Origin: an uncultured Draconibacterium sp.
GTDB taxonomy: Bacteria > Bacteroidota > Bacteroidia > Bacteroidales > Prolixibacteraceae
Direction: 5' to 3'
Assembly (NCBI GenBank): GCA_947492175.1
Contig: CANLMQ010000035.1
Span: 1-63,604 of the forward strand
Length of the DNA: 63,604 bases
Shown piece after piece: positions 37,241 through 46,355 of the stretch. The first letter of the stretch is position 1. Each line of letters opens with the position of its first letter. A program made the translations under genes and the position numbers. The notes beneath the pieces are model-generated. The model was not told where the DNA came from and made no database searches. It saw only the letters and a program-made list of their open reading frames with translations.

Positions 37241-37651
37241 TTACCAACGGTTTCCACCGCGGTCGTTGTCGTAACCACCTCTGCGGTCTCCGCCACCTCT
37301 GCGGTCTCCACCGCCCCGACGATCACCACCGCCGCGGTTATAACCACCGCCGCCACGATTGTATCCACCGCCGCCACGGTTGTATCCGCCACCACCACGA
37401 GGGCGTTCTGATGGAGGATTAGCTTCTTTGACCACGATTTGTTTTCCGTCAACTTCTGAGTCGTTTAACGCTGCAATAGCTGCGTTTGCTTCTTCTTCGT
37501 TTGGCATTTCAACAAAACCAAAACCTTTCGAGTTTCCTGTTTCTCTGTCAAAAATAACTTTTGCAGATGCTACTTCTCCGTGCGCAGAGAAGAGTTCTTG
37601 TAAGTCGTCACCAGTTGTTGATGAACTTAACTTTGCAACAAATAAATTCAT
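37241..37651 (-). CDS. glycine-rich RRM RNA-binding protein
   Basis: Small RNA-binding protein of 136 residues. Residues 1-80 form one RRM, with RNP2 as NLFVAKLS and RNP1 as KGFGFVEM. The tail (about 85-136) is low complexity: three copies of GGGGYNR followed by three of GGGDRRG. Such proteins are common in cyanobacteria and Bacteroidota and act as RNA chaperones, often cold-induced. The repeats are also visible in the DNA as tandem 21- and 18-base units, so length may vary between strains. It is monocistronic with a long upstream gap. Confidence 0.93.
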   Translation of the reverse strand: MNLFVAKLSSSTTGDDLQELFSAHGEVASAKVIFDRETGNSKGFGFVEMPNEEEANAAIAALNDSEVDGKQIVVKEANPPSERPRGGGGYNRGGGGYNRGGGGYNRGGGDRRGGGDRRGGGDRRGGYDNDRGGNRW

Positions 37652-38011
37652 AAAAAATAGAAAAATATAAATGTATAAATAAAAATTAGTGGTGGAATTT
37701 ATTTATCCACCTGTTTATTAGTGCTTTGTATGAATAAAATGAACGTTCCAGAAAATAAAACAGAAAATCACGATGATTTGGTAAAGTGAAGAACGAATTA
37801 AATTCTATATACAAATAAAAGTCATATTTGTTAGATTAACACAATAATCAGGTGGTTTTTTATTTAAATTTTGAAAAAAAAGCAAAAAAAAGACCTTCTC
37901 TAGAGAAGGTCTTTGTAAGGTGAGATTAAAGTATTTGTTTCTCCTGATTTTCAGGATATTAATTTTATAGCAAAAAAAGTGTTTTATAATTAAGTTTCAA
38001 AATTTAAAAGA
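37652..38011. other. 360-base spacer: RRM leader region and kinase terminator
   Basis: The only strong element is the terminator at 37889-37914. Between it and the RRM start lie 237 AT-rich bases that must hold the RRM promoter and perhaps a long leader. ccacctg at 37707-37713 and caggtgg at 37849-37855 form a distant inverted pair with AT-rich flanks that partly match. No open frame of note was seen. Confidence 0.5.
37889..37914. terminator. terminator of the cytidylate-kinase-like gene
   Basis: Perfect 26-base palindrome aaagaccttctc plus its complement, centred on ctag, with an A-run to its left that is a T-run on the minus strand. It lies about 100 bases beyond the stop at 38012. Confidence 0.75.
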
Positions 38012-38734
38012 TTAATATTCGACATGCTCCGAAATTATCTTTTTATTTCGTAAAATATTAATTACAGCATCTACAATCTGGTCGTCTTCCAGCGATGCAT
38101 AGTTGAATATCACGTCAAAGTCGTTATTTTCTGCTTTTCTTCCTATAATTTTTTCAATAAACGAATCACGTTTTGCATCTGCCTTATTAATATATGCTGC
38201 GGCTTCGGCCTGGCTTAAGTCTTTTATTTGCATAATTCGGTTGATTCGCCAATCTTTAGGAGCCTCCAGCCTAATATTCAGTTTATTTGGTACATCTTTG
38301 AGAATTACACCAGCTGAACGCCCTACAATGATTGTCCGTCCCTGGTTGGCTAAATGACAAATTATCCCCTTTAGTGTTTGTATTAATCGTTCGTCTGAAA
38401 TGTCGTATATGGTTTCGTGGGCAAAAGCCCGGGCAACTTCATTTAAAAAGTCAATAGCTTCATCAGCATCGTCGTAATCTCCATGTTTTATTTCTTCAAT
38501 CATACCTTGTACGGCTTCAGAAAACACTTTTTTATCAACCCATTTCCACACTACATCTGTTTTGGTTTCCGACATGTAACTATAACCTGTAAGAATTTTT
38601 GACAGTTTTATAGCCAACCTTTGGGCTGAACAGCCTGCCTGGCGTGAAATAGTAATAAAAGGCCCTGGGAAATCACCCGTTTCGAGATTAATGCATTTAA
38701 AATGATTTAAATAGCTATTGATAAATTTTTCCAT
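38012..38734 (-). CDS. cytidylate kinase-like family protein
   Basis: P-loop-kinase-like protein of 240 residues. ITISRQAGCSAQRLAIKLS (about 28-46) corresponds to the nucleotide-binding start of the cytidylate kinase 2 family, with Cys and Ser where a Walker lysine would sit. TIIVGRSAGVIL and NIRLEAPKDWRINRIM are the later family stretches. Canonical Cmk is usually a separate, differently built protein, so this is a paralogue of unknown substrate. It is divergent from the Gfo/Idh gene with a 170-base gap. Confidence 0.8.
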   Translation of the reverse strand: MEKFINSYLNHFKCINLETGDFPGPFITISRQAGCSAQRLAIKLSKILTGYSYMSETKTDVVWKWVDKKVFSEAVQGMIEEIKHGDYDDADEAIDFLNEVARAFAHETIYDISDERLIQTLKGIICHLANQGRTIIVGRSAGVILKDVPNKLNIRLEAPKDWRINRIMQIKDLSQAEAAAYINKADAKRDSFIEKIIGRKAENNDFDVIFNYASLEDDQIVDAVINILRNKKIISEHVEY

Positions 38735-38904
38735 GTTTTAGTTTTTAGCGGCATGTTTTTGTTTCTTAATCTCTAAGTTACAATCAAATATTCTTTATAT
38801 AAAGTTAATGTGTTGTACAATAGGTGATTTATGAGATGTTTTGCAACAACTTTATTCTTTTATTGTGAAAATAATTACTTTTATTTTACAAAAAATTCAT
38901 AATT

Positions 38905-39951
38905 ATGATTTCTCCAATTAAAACAGCAATCGCTTCATTTGGCATGTCTGGGCAGGTTTTTCACGGGCCTTTACTAAAAGTTAATAGTGGTTTTGAAGTA
39001 GTATCTATTTTAGAACGAAGTAAAAATATTTCCAAAAATATTTTTCCGGAAGCAAAAATTGTCAGATCGTATGAAGAGCTACTAAATAATACAGAAATTG
39101 AGTTGGTGATAGTGAATACACCTGATGCATTTCATTTTGAAATGGCCAAACAAGCTATAAATGCAGGAAAACATGTTGTTGTTGAAAAACCACTTGTACA
39201 TAAAAGTACCGAAGGTGCTGAGTTGATAAGGTTGGCAAAAGAGAATGGGGTGGTGTTTACTGTTTTTCAGAACAGGCGTTGGGACAATGATTTCAGGACT
39301 GTAAGAAAAGTAATAAATGAAGCCAAATTTGGGCGTCTGGTCGAATTTGAATCGCATTTTGACCGTTATCGAACGTTTATTGCACCCAATACCTGGAAGG
39401 AAGAAGGTGATGAATATTCTGGAGTTCTGTATAACCTGGGATCGCATATGATCGACCAAATATATGTATTGTTTGGTATGCCGTTGTCTGTTACTGCGCA
39501 TCTTGGTATTGTACGAAATAAAGGCGTTGTTACCGATTATTACGACGTTCGACTGCAGTACGAAGGATTTGCTGCTTTGACCAAATGTTCCTACCTGGTA
39601 AAGGATCCGGGGCCGCGTTATACTATACACGGAGAATACGGAACGTTTTATAAATCTGGTCTCGATCCGCAGGAAGAAATGTTAAAGGCCGGCCATCTTC
39701 CGGATGAAGAAAGCTGGGGTACTGAGCCTATGGAATATTGGGGAACTCTTCTTTATGAAGAAGATAATGAGGATGTTGAAGAGCTTGTAGAAACGGTTCC
39801 CGGCGATTACACTATTTTTTATAATAATGTATATGAAGCAATACGTAAAAATGCAGAATTACTGGTAAAACCGGAAGAAGCAGTTGATGTATTAAAGATA
39901 TTAGAAGCTTGTTTGCAAAGTAATACCGAAAAACGAACAATTGAGTTATAA
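38905..39951 (+). CDS. Gfo/Idh/MocA family oxidoreductase
   Basis: NAD(P)-dependent dehydrogenase of 348 residues, typically acting on sugars or inositols. The Rossmann start is IASFGMSGQVFHGPLL; the catalytic Lys lies in VVVEKPLVHKS (about residue 96) and the His/Asp-type site in LGSHMIDQI. The FHGP pattern at the N-terminus is typical of the YdgJ/YvaA branch, some of which are scyllo-inositol dehydrogenases. The exact substrate cannot be set. It is a single gene with a strong terminator. Confidence 0.9.
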   Translation: MISPIKTAIASFGMSGQVFHGPLLKVNSGFEVVSILERSKNISKNIFPEAKIVRSYEELLNNTEIELVIVNTPDAFHFEMAKQAINAGKHVVVEKPLVHKSTEGAELIRLAKENGVVFTVFQNRRWDNDFRTVRKVINEAKFGRLVEFESHFDRYRTFIAPNTWKEEGDEYSGVLYNLGSHMIDQIYVLFGMPLSVTAHLGIVRNKGVVTDYYDVRLQYEGFAALTKCSYLVKDPGPRYTIHGEYGTFYKSGLDPQEEMLKAGHLPDEESWGTEPMEYWGTLLYEEDNEDVEELVETVPGDYTIFYNNVYEAIRKNAELLVKPEEAVDVLKILEACLQSNTEKRTIEL

Positions 39952-39964
39952 AATTCTTTGCATA

Positions 39965-40000
39965 AAAAAGGGATGTAGTTTTTTAGTTACATCCCTTTTT
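39965..40000. terminator. bidirectional terminator, Gfo/Idh and aldo/keto reductase genes
   Basis: Perfect 13-bp stem aaaaagggatgta (39965-39977) with tacatcccttttt (39988-40000) and a 10-base loop, between two convergent genes. Confidence 0.85.
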
Positions 40001-40018
40001 AACTTCGAATTTTATTTA

Positions 40019-40939
40019 TTATGAAGAGATTTCTTTCAACGCATTTTTTACTCGACTAACATAGTTGTCGATCTGTTGCTTTTCTTCAAAGCCGATGATC
40101 ATCATATCCACGCACCCCAAACCAAGAACAAAACGCAGCGAATTATCAATTTTTTCACTGTCGTTACGTAATTTCCCGTTTCCAACCAGTTTCATTCCAA
40201 TAACTCCTTTCCCGGCATCGTGAACCTGCTGAATAACTTCAACCACCTCTTGTGGTTCGGGTTTGTCCATTGCAATTCCATATGGATTAATGCGGGCATG
40301 CAAAATATCAACCCAATCACTTTTTACTGCGTCTTTCATTGCATCGAGCGAATGTACCGAAACACCATGGGCTTTTATAATTCCTTTTGCTTTCAGGTTC
40401 TCCAGAATATCCATCTGGGGTTTTAATGTTTCTGTCCAGTTTTCTTCAACCATACAATGAATTTGTACAATATCGATATAGTCGGTATTTAGTTCTTTTC
40501 TAAAACGATCTACAACAATATTAGCATCAGGTCGTTCAGGTTCCGGAATGCCGCCGTTTCGTGTCCATATTTTTGTGGTGAGTGTTAATTCATTCCTCTT
40601 CATGTTTTTCATCGATTCGGCAAGAAGAGAGTGTGTTCCATAGGTATCTGCCAGATCGAAGTACCGAATTCCAGAATCGTAGGCATGTTGCAATAATTCA
40701 ATGCTTTTCTGTTTGTCTTGTTTGGTAAGGAAAGAGCTGCGATTTGTTGCATGAACTCCCGTGCCCATTCCAATCAGAGTTGTTTCAATTCCCGAATTAC
40801 CAAGCTTTACTTTTTGAAAAGGATCAATGCCTTTCACCCTGGGAGTACATCCGTAAATCGGGTTTGCAAATAAAATATGAGCGGTTCCCATTCCTAATGC
40901 CCCAACAAATTTTCTACGATTCATATTAAATTTCGACAT
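40019..40939 (-). CDS. aldo/keto reductase with export signal
   Basis: TIM-barrel reductase of 306 residues. The N-terminus MNRRKFVGALGMG is a twin-arginine-like signal; a Cys in IYGCTP near residue 31 could be a lipidation site. The catalytic tetrad is visible: YFDLADTYG (Asp, Tyr), TLTTKIW (Lys) and IVQIHCM (His). The NADPH end resembles the family only loosely. An exported AKR is unusual because the cofactor must be bound before Tat transport. A start at the second ATG (residue 6) is equally possible. Substrate unknown. Confidence 0.88.
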   Translation of the reverse strand: MSKFNMNRRKFVGALGMGTAHILFANPIYGCTPRVKGIDPFQKVKLGNSGIETTLIGMGTGVHATNRSSFLTKQDKQKSIELLQHAYDSGIRYFDLADTYGTHSLLAESMKNMKRNELTLTTKIWTRNGGIPEPERPDANIVVDRFRKELNTDYIDIVQIHCMVEENWTETLKPQMDILENLKAKGIIKAHGVSVHSLDAMKDAVKSDWVDILHARINPYGIAMDKPEPQEVVEVIQQVHDAGKGVIGMKLVGNGKLRNDSEKIDNSLRFVLGLGCVDMMIIGFEEKQQIDNYVSRVKNALKEISS

Positions 40940-41031
40940 AACACGATTTTTTTATGATGTCTTTAAAAATAACGAATTTTAAACTGATTTTGCAAGTCAA
41001 TTTTCCTTTTAAGATGTTCTGACTATTGCAA

Positions 41032-41073
41032 AAAGAAAAGAGGAAATCAAAATTTTGATTTCCTCTTTTCTTT
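41032..41073. terminator. long perfect palindrome, terminator of the small-protein gene
   Basis: A 42-base perfect palindrome with 21-base arms, centred between 41052 and 41053 (aaaattttga in the middle). It lies just beyond the stop (41115) of the minus-strand small gene and upstream of the aldo/keto reductase gene, so it most likely ends the small gene's transcript. Confidence 0.7.
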
Positions 41074-41114
41074 AAAAGTATCGAATTTGGTTAGAAAAGG
41101 AAACGAGTTTAGAA

Positions 41115-41336
41115 TTATTCTATTTCGCTATTTTCTACTTTTAATTCTGTTGGTTCTGTTCCCGGTTTCTCAGTTTGAGCAGTTTTAAAATCAATTGCTT
41201 CTTCTGATTTTTCCGGTTTCGAGGTGTGAATTGTAATCTTTTCTACAGGATTGACTTTTTTTATTAAATCAATTTTATTACTGATTTTTAAGCCAAGGAT
41301 GTAAAAAATAGAGGAGATTAAAATAATTGCTTTCAT
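41115..41336 (-). CDS. small membrane-anchored hypothetical protein
   Basis: Predicted protein of 73 residues. Residues 1-17 are hydrophobic (MKAIILISSIFYILGLK) and the rest is polar and Glu/Lys/Pro/Thr-rich, looking disordered. It could be a signal-anchored periplasmic tail. I do not recognise it. A strong palindromic terminator directly downstream and start-to-stop integrity support a real gene, but conservation is untested. Confidence 0.5.
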   Translation of the reverse strand: MKAIILISSIFYILGLKISNKIDLIKKVNPVEKITIHTSKPEKSEEAIDFKTAQTEKPGTEPTELKVENSEIE

Positions 41337-41671
41337 TTGATTAATTTGTTTGTTTTCAACGGTACGTCAATTGACGGATGAAATTCACATTTTTATTATC
41401 GCTTTTGGTGTAAACGAATTTTTATGCTCGTTTCATTGGTTTTTCTGTTTTTGTTCTCAAATTCTTCTCCAAATTATGTAAATCAGTGTAAATGGCGAAA
41501 TAATATCTGTGAATAGCTGGAATTAATCTGCAAACGATAAAAATATGTCTGCAAAAAGCATTGTCGATAGGGGAGGTATTTTAAGGAATAAGGAGTTCTG
41601 TGTTCGGTTATCAAAAAAAATATGAATGGAGGCCGATTGTAAACTGTTGTAAAAATAAAAACAACTGCTGA
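41337..41671. other. 335-base spacer without a visible gene
   Basis: AT-rich sequence between the small-protein gene and the methyltransferase gene, both on the minus strand. I see no long open frame, no clear hairpin and no convincing TAnnTTTG element. It presumably carries the promoter for the small gene. Confidence 0.4.
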
Positions 41672-42373
41672 TTAAACTTTTAATTGTGCCAAATAATCGA
41701 AGTGTTCACCTTTTGCCACCAGGTTACATTTTAATCCGGCCAATTCCGCAACTTTTGTAAGGTTTTCAAAATCGATAAACAGCCATTTAAATTTATCTGA
41801 CGATTTTTTATAGTTTACCTCGTATTCCATTTCGCCATAATAGTTGTTGCTGCTTAAATCAACCCACAATGAACCATCCTCTTCTTCAAACAGATATTTA
41901 ATATCCGACGAGTCAAGCAAAATCTGCCCGTCATCCAGAAGCAGGGTTTTTAAGTGTAAAAGCAACTTTCTTAGCCCGTCAATGGTTCCTCCAATGCCGG
42001 CACCGTTCATTAGCAGTAAAATAGTATTGTATTTATTGTCGTTGAAATCAAAAATGTCCGAATTAACAACCTGTACAATACCTTGTTTTTTCATGGCATC
42101 AACCGAAAGTTCCGATTTTTCTAAAGCAGTAACATTAAAGCCCTTTTTCTGAAGAATAATGGAATGACAACCCGCAGCAGCTCCAACATCAAGAATTCTT
42201 CCCTTGCATCTTTTTAATGCTATTTTTTCAAGTTCAGGCATCTGCTTTTCATTTCTGAACATGTACGAAACAGGAATGGATTCATTTTCTGTATAATTCG
42301 AATTGATTTGTATGTCAGCTGATTTGCCTTTGCTTAAGTATGTTTGGATGGCTTCTCCGAATGGGTCGTTCAT
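41672..42373 (-). CDS. class I SAM-dependent methyltransferase
   Basis: Protein of 233 residues with a Rossmann-type methyltransferase core. Motif I is GRILDVGAAAGCHS (about 74-87), followed by the acidic end of strand 2 in VTALEKSELS. TILLLMNGAGIGGT is in the motif IV place and LDSSDI later. The N-terminal 60 residues are variable and may bind substrate. It is a single gene; the substrate is unknown and could be a small molecule or protein. Confidence 0.85.
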   Translation of the reverse strand: MNDPFGEAIQTYLSKGKSADIQINSNYTENESIPVSYMFRNEKQMPELEKIALKRCKGRILDVGAAAGCHSIILQKKGFNVTALEKSELSVDAMKKQGIVQVVNSDIFDFNDNKYNTILLLMNGAGIGGTIDGLRKLLLHLKTLLLDDGQILLDSSDIKYLFEEEDGSLWVDLSSNNYYGEMEYEVNYKKSSDKFKWLFIDFENLTKVAELAGLKCNLVAKGEHFDYLAQLKV

Positions 42374-42599
42374 AAAAAAAAAATTTTGGCGAAGTTAAAC
42401 TATTTTTTTCTACTTCGAATGTGGGGTCTTTTATTTTATCAAAAATATTGTTTCAGAAAATCTTACTGTTTACAGATGTTTTTTGTAAGAGGTGTGTTCT
42501 ACAAATTTGTAAGCTTAAATCAATTTTATCGTGTTAAAGTGAAATCAGAGCAAGGTAGTTGTCAGATAGTAATTGTTTTCTTCGCAACTATTATATTGT

Positions 42600-43382
42600 T
42601 TAAATAGTTAATTCCCCAATTAAAAAAGTAATTGCTTTTCCACCGATTTCAACGCGGTTATTAAGGTATTTGCAATACAGAATTCCGCCTCGATTCGAGA
42701 CCTGCTTTGCAATTAATTCTGTTTTATTTAATTGTTTAGCCCAGTAGGGAATTAACATGGTGTGAGCCGATCCTGTAACGGGATCTTCGTTAATGCCAAC
42801 TGCCGGGGCAAAAAAACGCGATACAAAATCATACTTTTTCGATCGGGCTGTACAAATTATACCACGCGCATTTGATTCAATTATTTTTAAGAAATCGGGT
42901 TGCAGGTTTTCGATGTCCTCTTCATTTTTAAAAATCAACATTAAATCCGACTTTCCATTAAAACATTTTATTGGATGAATTGTAAAAGCGGTTTTTAGAT
43001 TTGCAGGAATGTATTTTGCCTGAACCGTTGATGCCGGGAAATTGAGTACCAGTAAATCATCCTCTTTTTTTACGATCAGAGGGCCGCTTTTTGAATCCAG
43101 GCGAATCTCATTTCCAGGATACTTTAAATGATGAAACAAAACATGGGCAGTAGCTAAAGTAGCATGTCCACATAAATCAACTTCGGTACTGGGAGTAAAC
43201 CAGCGAATGTGGTACCCGTTTTCTAACGGGATAAAAAAGGCTGTTTCTGAGAGGTTGTTTTCAAGCGCAATATTTTGCATAGTTTCTTCAGGAAGCCAAC
43301 TCTGAAGAGGAACTACAGCGGCCGGATTTCCTTCAAAAACTTGTTCAGCAAAAGCATCTACCTGGTATATTGTTAGGTTCAT
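42600..43382 (-). CDS. PhzF family isomerase-like protein
   Basis: Protein of 260 residues with the two-lobed PhzF fold. YQVDAFAEQVFEGNPAAVV at the N-terminus and LSETAFF, which carries the catalytic Glu near residue 46, are family hallmarks. DLCGHATLATAHVLF and EDPVTGSAHTML are the paired glycine-rich loops. PhzF itself isomerises a phenazine precursor, but most homologues, including this one with no phz genes nearby, have unknown substrates. Confidence 0.93.
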   Translation of the reverse strand: MNLTIYQVDAFAEQVFEGNPAAVVPLQSWLPEETMQNIALENNLSETAFFIPLENGYHIRWFTPSTEVDLCGHATLATAHVLFHHLKYPGNEIRLDSKSGPLIVKKEDDLLVLNFPASTVQAKYIPANLKTAFTIHPIKCFNGKSDLMLIFKNEEDIENLQPDFLKIIESNARGIICTARSKKYDFVSRFFAPAVGINEDPVTGSAHTMLIPYWAKQLNKTELIAKQVSNRGGILYCKYLNNRVEIGGKAITFLIGELTI

Positions 43383-43512
43383 CGCAAAGGTTTATAATTC
43401 TGTAATTACATATATAAGGTATGGCTTTTTACCGAAAGAGTCAAATTATATGTGGTTCATAAAATTGATCAATTAGAATAGGATTCTATCAATTATTTTC
43501 GATTTTTTTGAC

Positions 43513-45924
43513 TTAAAACTTAACCGTTAATTTTAAATTAAACCTTCGTCCGGTCAGATAATTTGGAACGGCGTACTGGTCGCCGGCAATACTTGATACC
43601 CAGAAATAAGAAACAGTGTTGTTTATGTCGAGAATGTTAAAGGCTTCGAGACTCAACCACATATCTGTAACATGTTTAAAAATTGCATTTTCAGATGGAT
43701 TGGCAGCGCTGATAAAAACCTTTGAAAAACCAAGATCGATTCGTCTGTACGACGGCATTCGAAATACATCCTGGTAGCGTTCTCCATTTGGCGGACCAGT
43801 GGGGAGGCGTGCCCCGTAAAATCCCGAAAGCTGCATTCTGTAGGTTGGATTGCCCGGTATATAATCCTGGAAAAACAAACTAAAATTCATCCATTGATCG
43901 GTTGGACGCGGAATAAATCCATGTCCGTCGTTTTTAATATCTTCCTTTGTTTGCAAAAAGGATAAACTTGCCCACGATTGTAATCCACTAACAAATTCAC
44001 CGTTTATTTTCATGTCTAATCCGGTTGCATAACCGGTTGCTTCTTTTTCTCCCAAATATCTGATGCGAACATTATCTACCTGGTATGGTATCAGGTGATT
44101 CATGTGCTTGTAATAGGCTTCAGTTGTAAAGCGGAAAGGTCTGTTCCATGCAGTAAAAAGAAGATCGGTGCCTCCCACAACCTGAAAGGATTTTTGAGCT
44201 TTTGAGTTCTCGTTGATCGTACCATCGCTGTTTTTAAGTTCCTTAAAAAATGGAGATTGATGATACAACCCGGCAGATAAGCGAAAAGACATTTTCTTTT
44301 CCCATTCAGGGAAATAGCTTAGAGTTGCTCTGGGACTAACCAAAAGCTCGTTATTAAAATTCCAATAGTTAAAACGAACACCCCCCGTTAGGTATAAATC
44401 GCCACTGTTTACCGGAACACTCCAACTATCCTGCACATAACCGGTAAACCGGTTCGAACTGATTTTGTTATGGGCATTTAAGCTAAAATAGAGCAATACC
44501 TCTGAGTCGGAATACGGAATGGAATAACCGGTTGAATCGCGGTAAATCCACTCATTAATTTTATCCTCAATTTCTTCGTGTTGAAATTTGAATCCCCAGT
44601 TAATTAAGTGGTTTTCAGAGTTGAATGTTCCTTTGTGAGTAAAGCTGTAAACTGTTGCCTTTAAGCTGTTTCGGGCATGATTTAAAAATGTTCCAATCCC
44701 TAGGTTAAGTGCACTGTCGCCAAATTCTTCCGACGACATATTTCGTTCCAGTTGATTTAAATAATACTGGCCCTGGATATCGTAGGTTTCCTTTTCGTTG
44801 GCATGATATGCCGAGGCAATAAATTTTAAATTTAAATCGATATTCGGATGATAGTCAGCAGTAATGGCTCCGAGGTAGGTTTTAAAATCATCAACTTCCT
44901 GGCCGTCGAAATAAATTTTTGTATTTAACGGGTTTTGCCATGTTCCGAATGTTGTTTCGCGTGTTTGAGGTATAAAATTGTACTGATTTTGTGCAACGTT
45001 TCCCAAAAACGAAATATCAAATTTTTCGGAAAACCGGTAGGTTATGTAGGTTTGAAAATCAAGAAAGCGGGGATCGTATTCGCCTTCTTCGTCTAAACTA
45101 CCTAATAAATAACTGTTTGTTTTGTATCGAATCCCGGAAATATGGGTTAGTCTTCCTTTTAGAGCAATATCCTCGAAATGTGCCGAAGCACCCATCATAC
45201 TAACCGATGCCGAGCCTTTAAAATCACTTGGTTTGCGATAATCAATATCTAAAACCGACGACATTTTATCGCCATACTTTGCATTAAATCCACCGGCTGA
45301 AAAATCGATCGTAGAAACCATGTCGCTGTTTATAAAACTCAATCCTTCCTGCTGTCCCGAACGTACCAAAAACGGTCTGTAAATTTCTACATCATTTACA
45401 TAAACCAGGTTTTCGTCAAAGTTGCCACCGCGAACCGTGTATTGCGAACTCAGCTCATTGTTTGACGATACTCCCGGAAGTGTTTTTAAACTGGCTTCAA
45501 TTCCTCCCGAAGCACTGGTCATTGAGTTTACAATTTTCGGATCGAGACTGACGATATTTGATCCGTTTCTTCGTTGTTCTCTAACAACAATTTCAGCAAG
45601 CTCCAGATTTTGAGCCGGCATTGTAATTTTTTTTATAATTGTTTCGTCTGGTTTTGCATAAACCGAATCGGAAAAGGTAACATAACCGATGGATGAAAAA
45701 ATAACGGTGAGTTGCTTTTTTGCCGGAATTCTGAGTAAAAATTCACCTTTAGCATTTGTTGTTGTTCCCAGGGTTGGAAATTCTTTTAAAACAACAGTAA
45801 CCATGTCTAACGGAATTCCTTTGGAATCTTCCAATACTCCTTTTAAAGTAGCATTGTTACTTTGCCCCAAAAGCGTTAGATGGGAAATCAGTAGCAGAAT
45901 AAGAATGGTAAAGTTTAATTTCAC
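43513..45924 (-). CDS. TonB-dependent receptor with carboxypeptidase-like N-terminal domain
   Basis: Outer membrane receptor of 803 residues, starting at a GTG. The signal peptide is about residues 1-20. A carboxypeptidase regulatory-like domain (about 22-105, TLKGVLEDSKGIPLDMVTV) is followed by the plug (SGGIEASLKTLPGV, YTVRGGNFDENLVYVNDVE) and a beta-barrel ending in an aromatic residue (LKLTVKF). No SusD-type partner, sigma factor or transport gene is adjacent, so it belongs to the CarboxypepD_reg group that is not a SusCD pair. The substrate is unknown; siderophores or peptides are possible. Confidence 0.93.
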   Translation of the reverse strand: MKLNFTILILLLISHLTLLGQSNNATLKGVLEDSKGIPLDMVTVVLKEFPTLGTTTNAKGEFLLRIPAKKQLTVIFSSIGYVTFSDSVYAKPDETIIKKITMPAQNLELAEIVVREQRRNGSNIVSLDPKIVNSMTSASGGIEASLKTLPGVSSNNELSSQYTVRGGNFDENLVYVNDVEIYRPFLVRSGQQEGLSFINSDMVSTIDFSAGGFNAKYGDKMSSVLDIDYRKPSDFKGSASVSMMGASAHFEDIALKGRLTHISGIRYKTNSYLLGSLDEEGEYDPRFLDFQTYITYRFSEKFDISFLGNVAQNQYNFIPQTRETTFGTWQNPLNTKIYFDGQEVDDFKTYLGAITADYHPNIDLNLKFIASAYHANEKETYDIQGQYYLNQLERNMSSEEFGDSALNLGIGTFLNHARNSLKATVYSFTHKGTFNSENHLINWGFKFQHEEIEDKINEWIYRDSTGYSIPYSDSEVLLYFSLNAHNKISSNRFTGYVQDSWSVPVNSGDLYLTGGVRFNYWNFNNELLVSPRATLSYFPEWEKKMSFRLSAGLYHQSPFFKELKNSDGTINENSKAQKSFQVVGGTDLLFTAWNRPFRFTTEAYYKHMNHLIPYQVDNVRIRYLGEKEATGYATGLDMKINGEFVSGLQSWASLSFLQTKEDIKNDGHGFIPRPTDQWMNFSLFFQDYIPGNPTYRMQLSGFYGARLPTGPPNGERYQDVFRMPSYRRIDLGFSKVFISAANPSENAIFKHVTDMWLSLEAFNILDINNTVSYFWVSSIAGDQYAVPNYLTGRRFNLKLTVKF

Positions 45925-46355
45925 TTGAATATTATTTAGTTAAAACAATGTATTTCAAATTTCAACATTAAGTAGGGTTTTGAATCCTGCTCATAGCCCA
46001 TGGAATTCGCAATCACTAAAAATAGCTTATATTCATGCCTTTTGTGATAGCTCATTTTGAAATTATTAAGCTCTGTGATGCTCGATTCATTGGCACAAAA
46101 CTAATAATCCGGTTTTATATTGAACTTTTTATTGATAAATAAATTGTGAGATGGTGAAATAAAATTAACAAGGATTGGTGTAATTGGTTTTAATTCGGAG
46201 TGTTTTGTTTCGATTTATGGAAATTGTCGGTTATTGCTTCTGATTATTTCGCAGACATTTTATAACTGTTGTAGTACTTTTATTGGCAAAGAGATAAAAC
46301 CTAAATGATGTGTGGGCAGTAGGGATTGTACAGTTTTTTTATGATAGTCCGCAGC
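45925..46355. other. 431-base spacer between the TonB receptor and the TSP3 protein gene
   Basis: AT-rich with no long open frame. On the minus strand TAGTTTTG at 46096-46103 fits a -7 element for the receptor gene, but it lies 170 bases from the start and no good -33 box accompanies it. No terminator hairpin was found for the TSP3 gene that stops at 46356. Confidence 0.4.
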
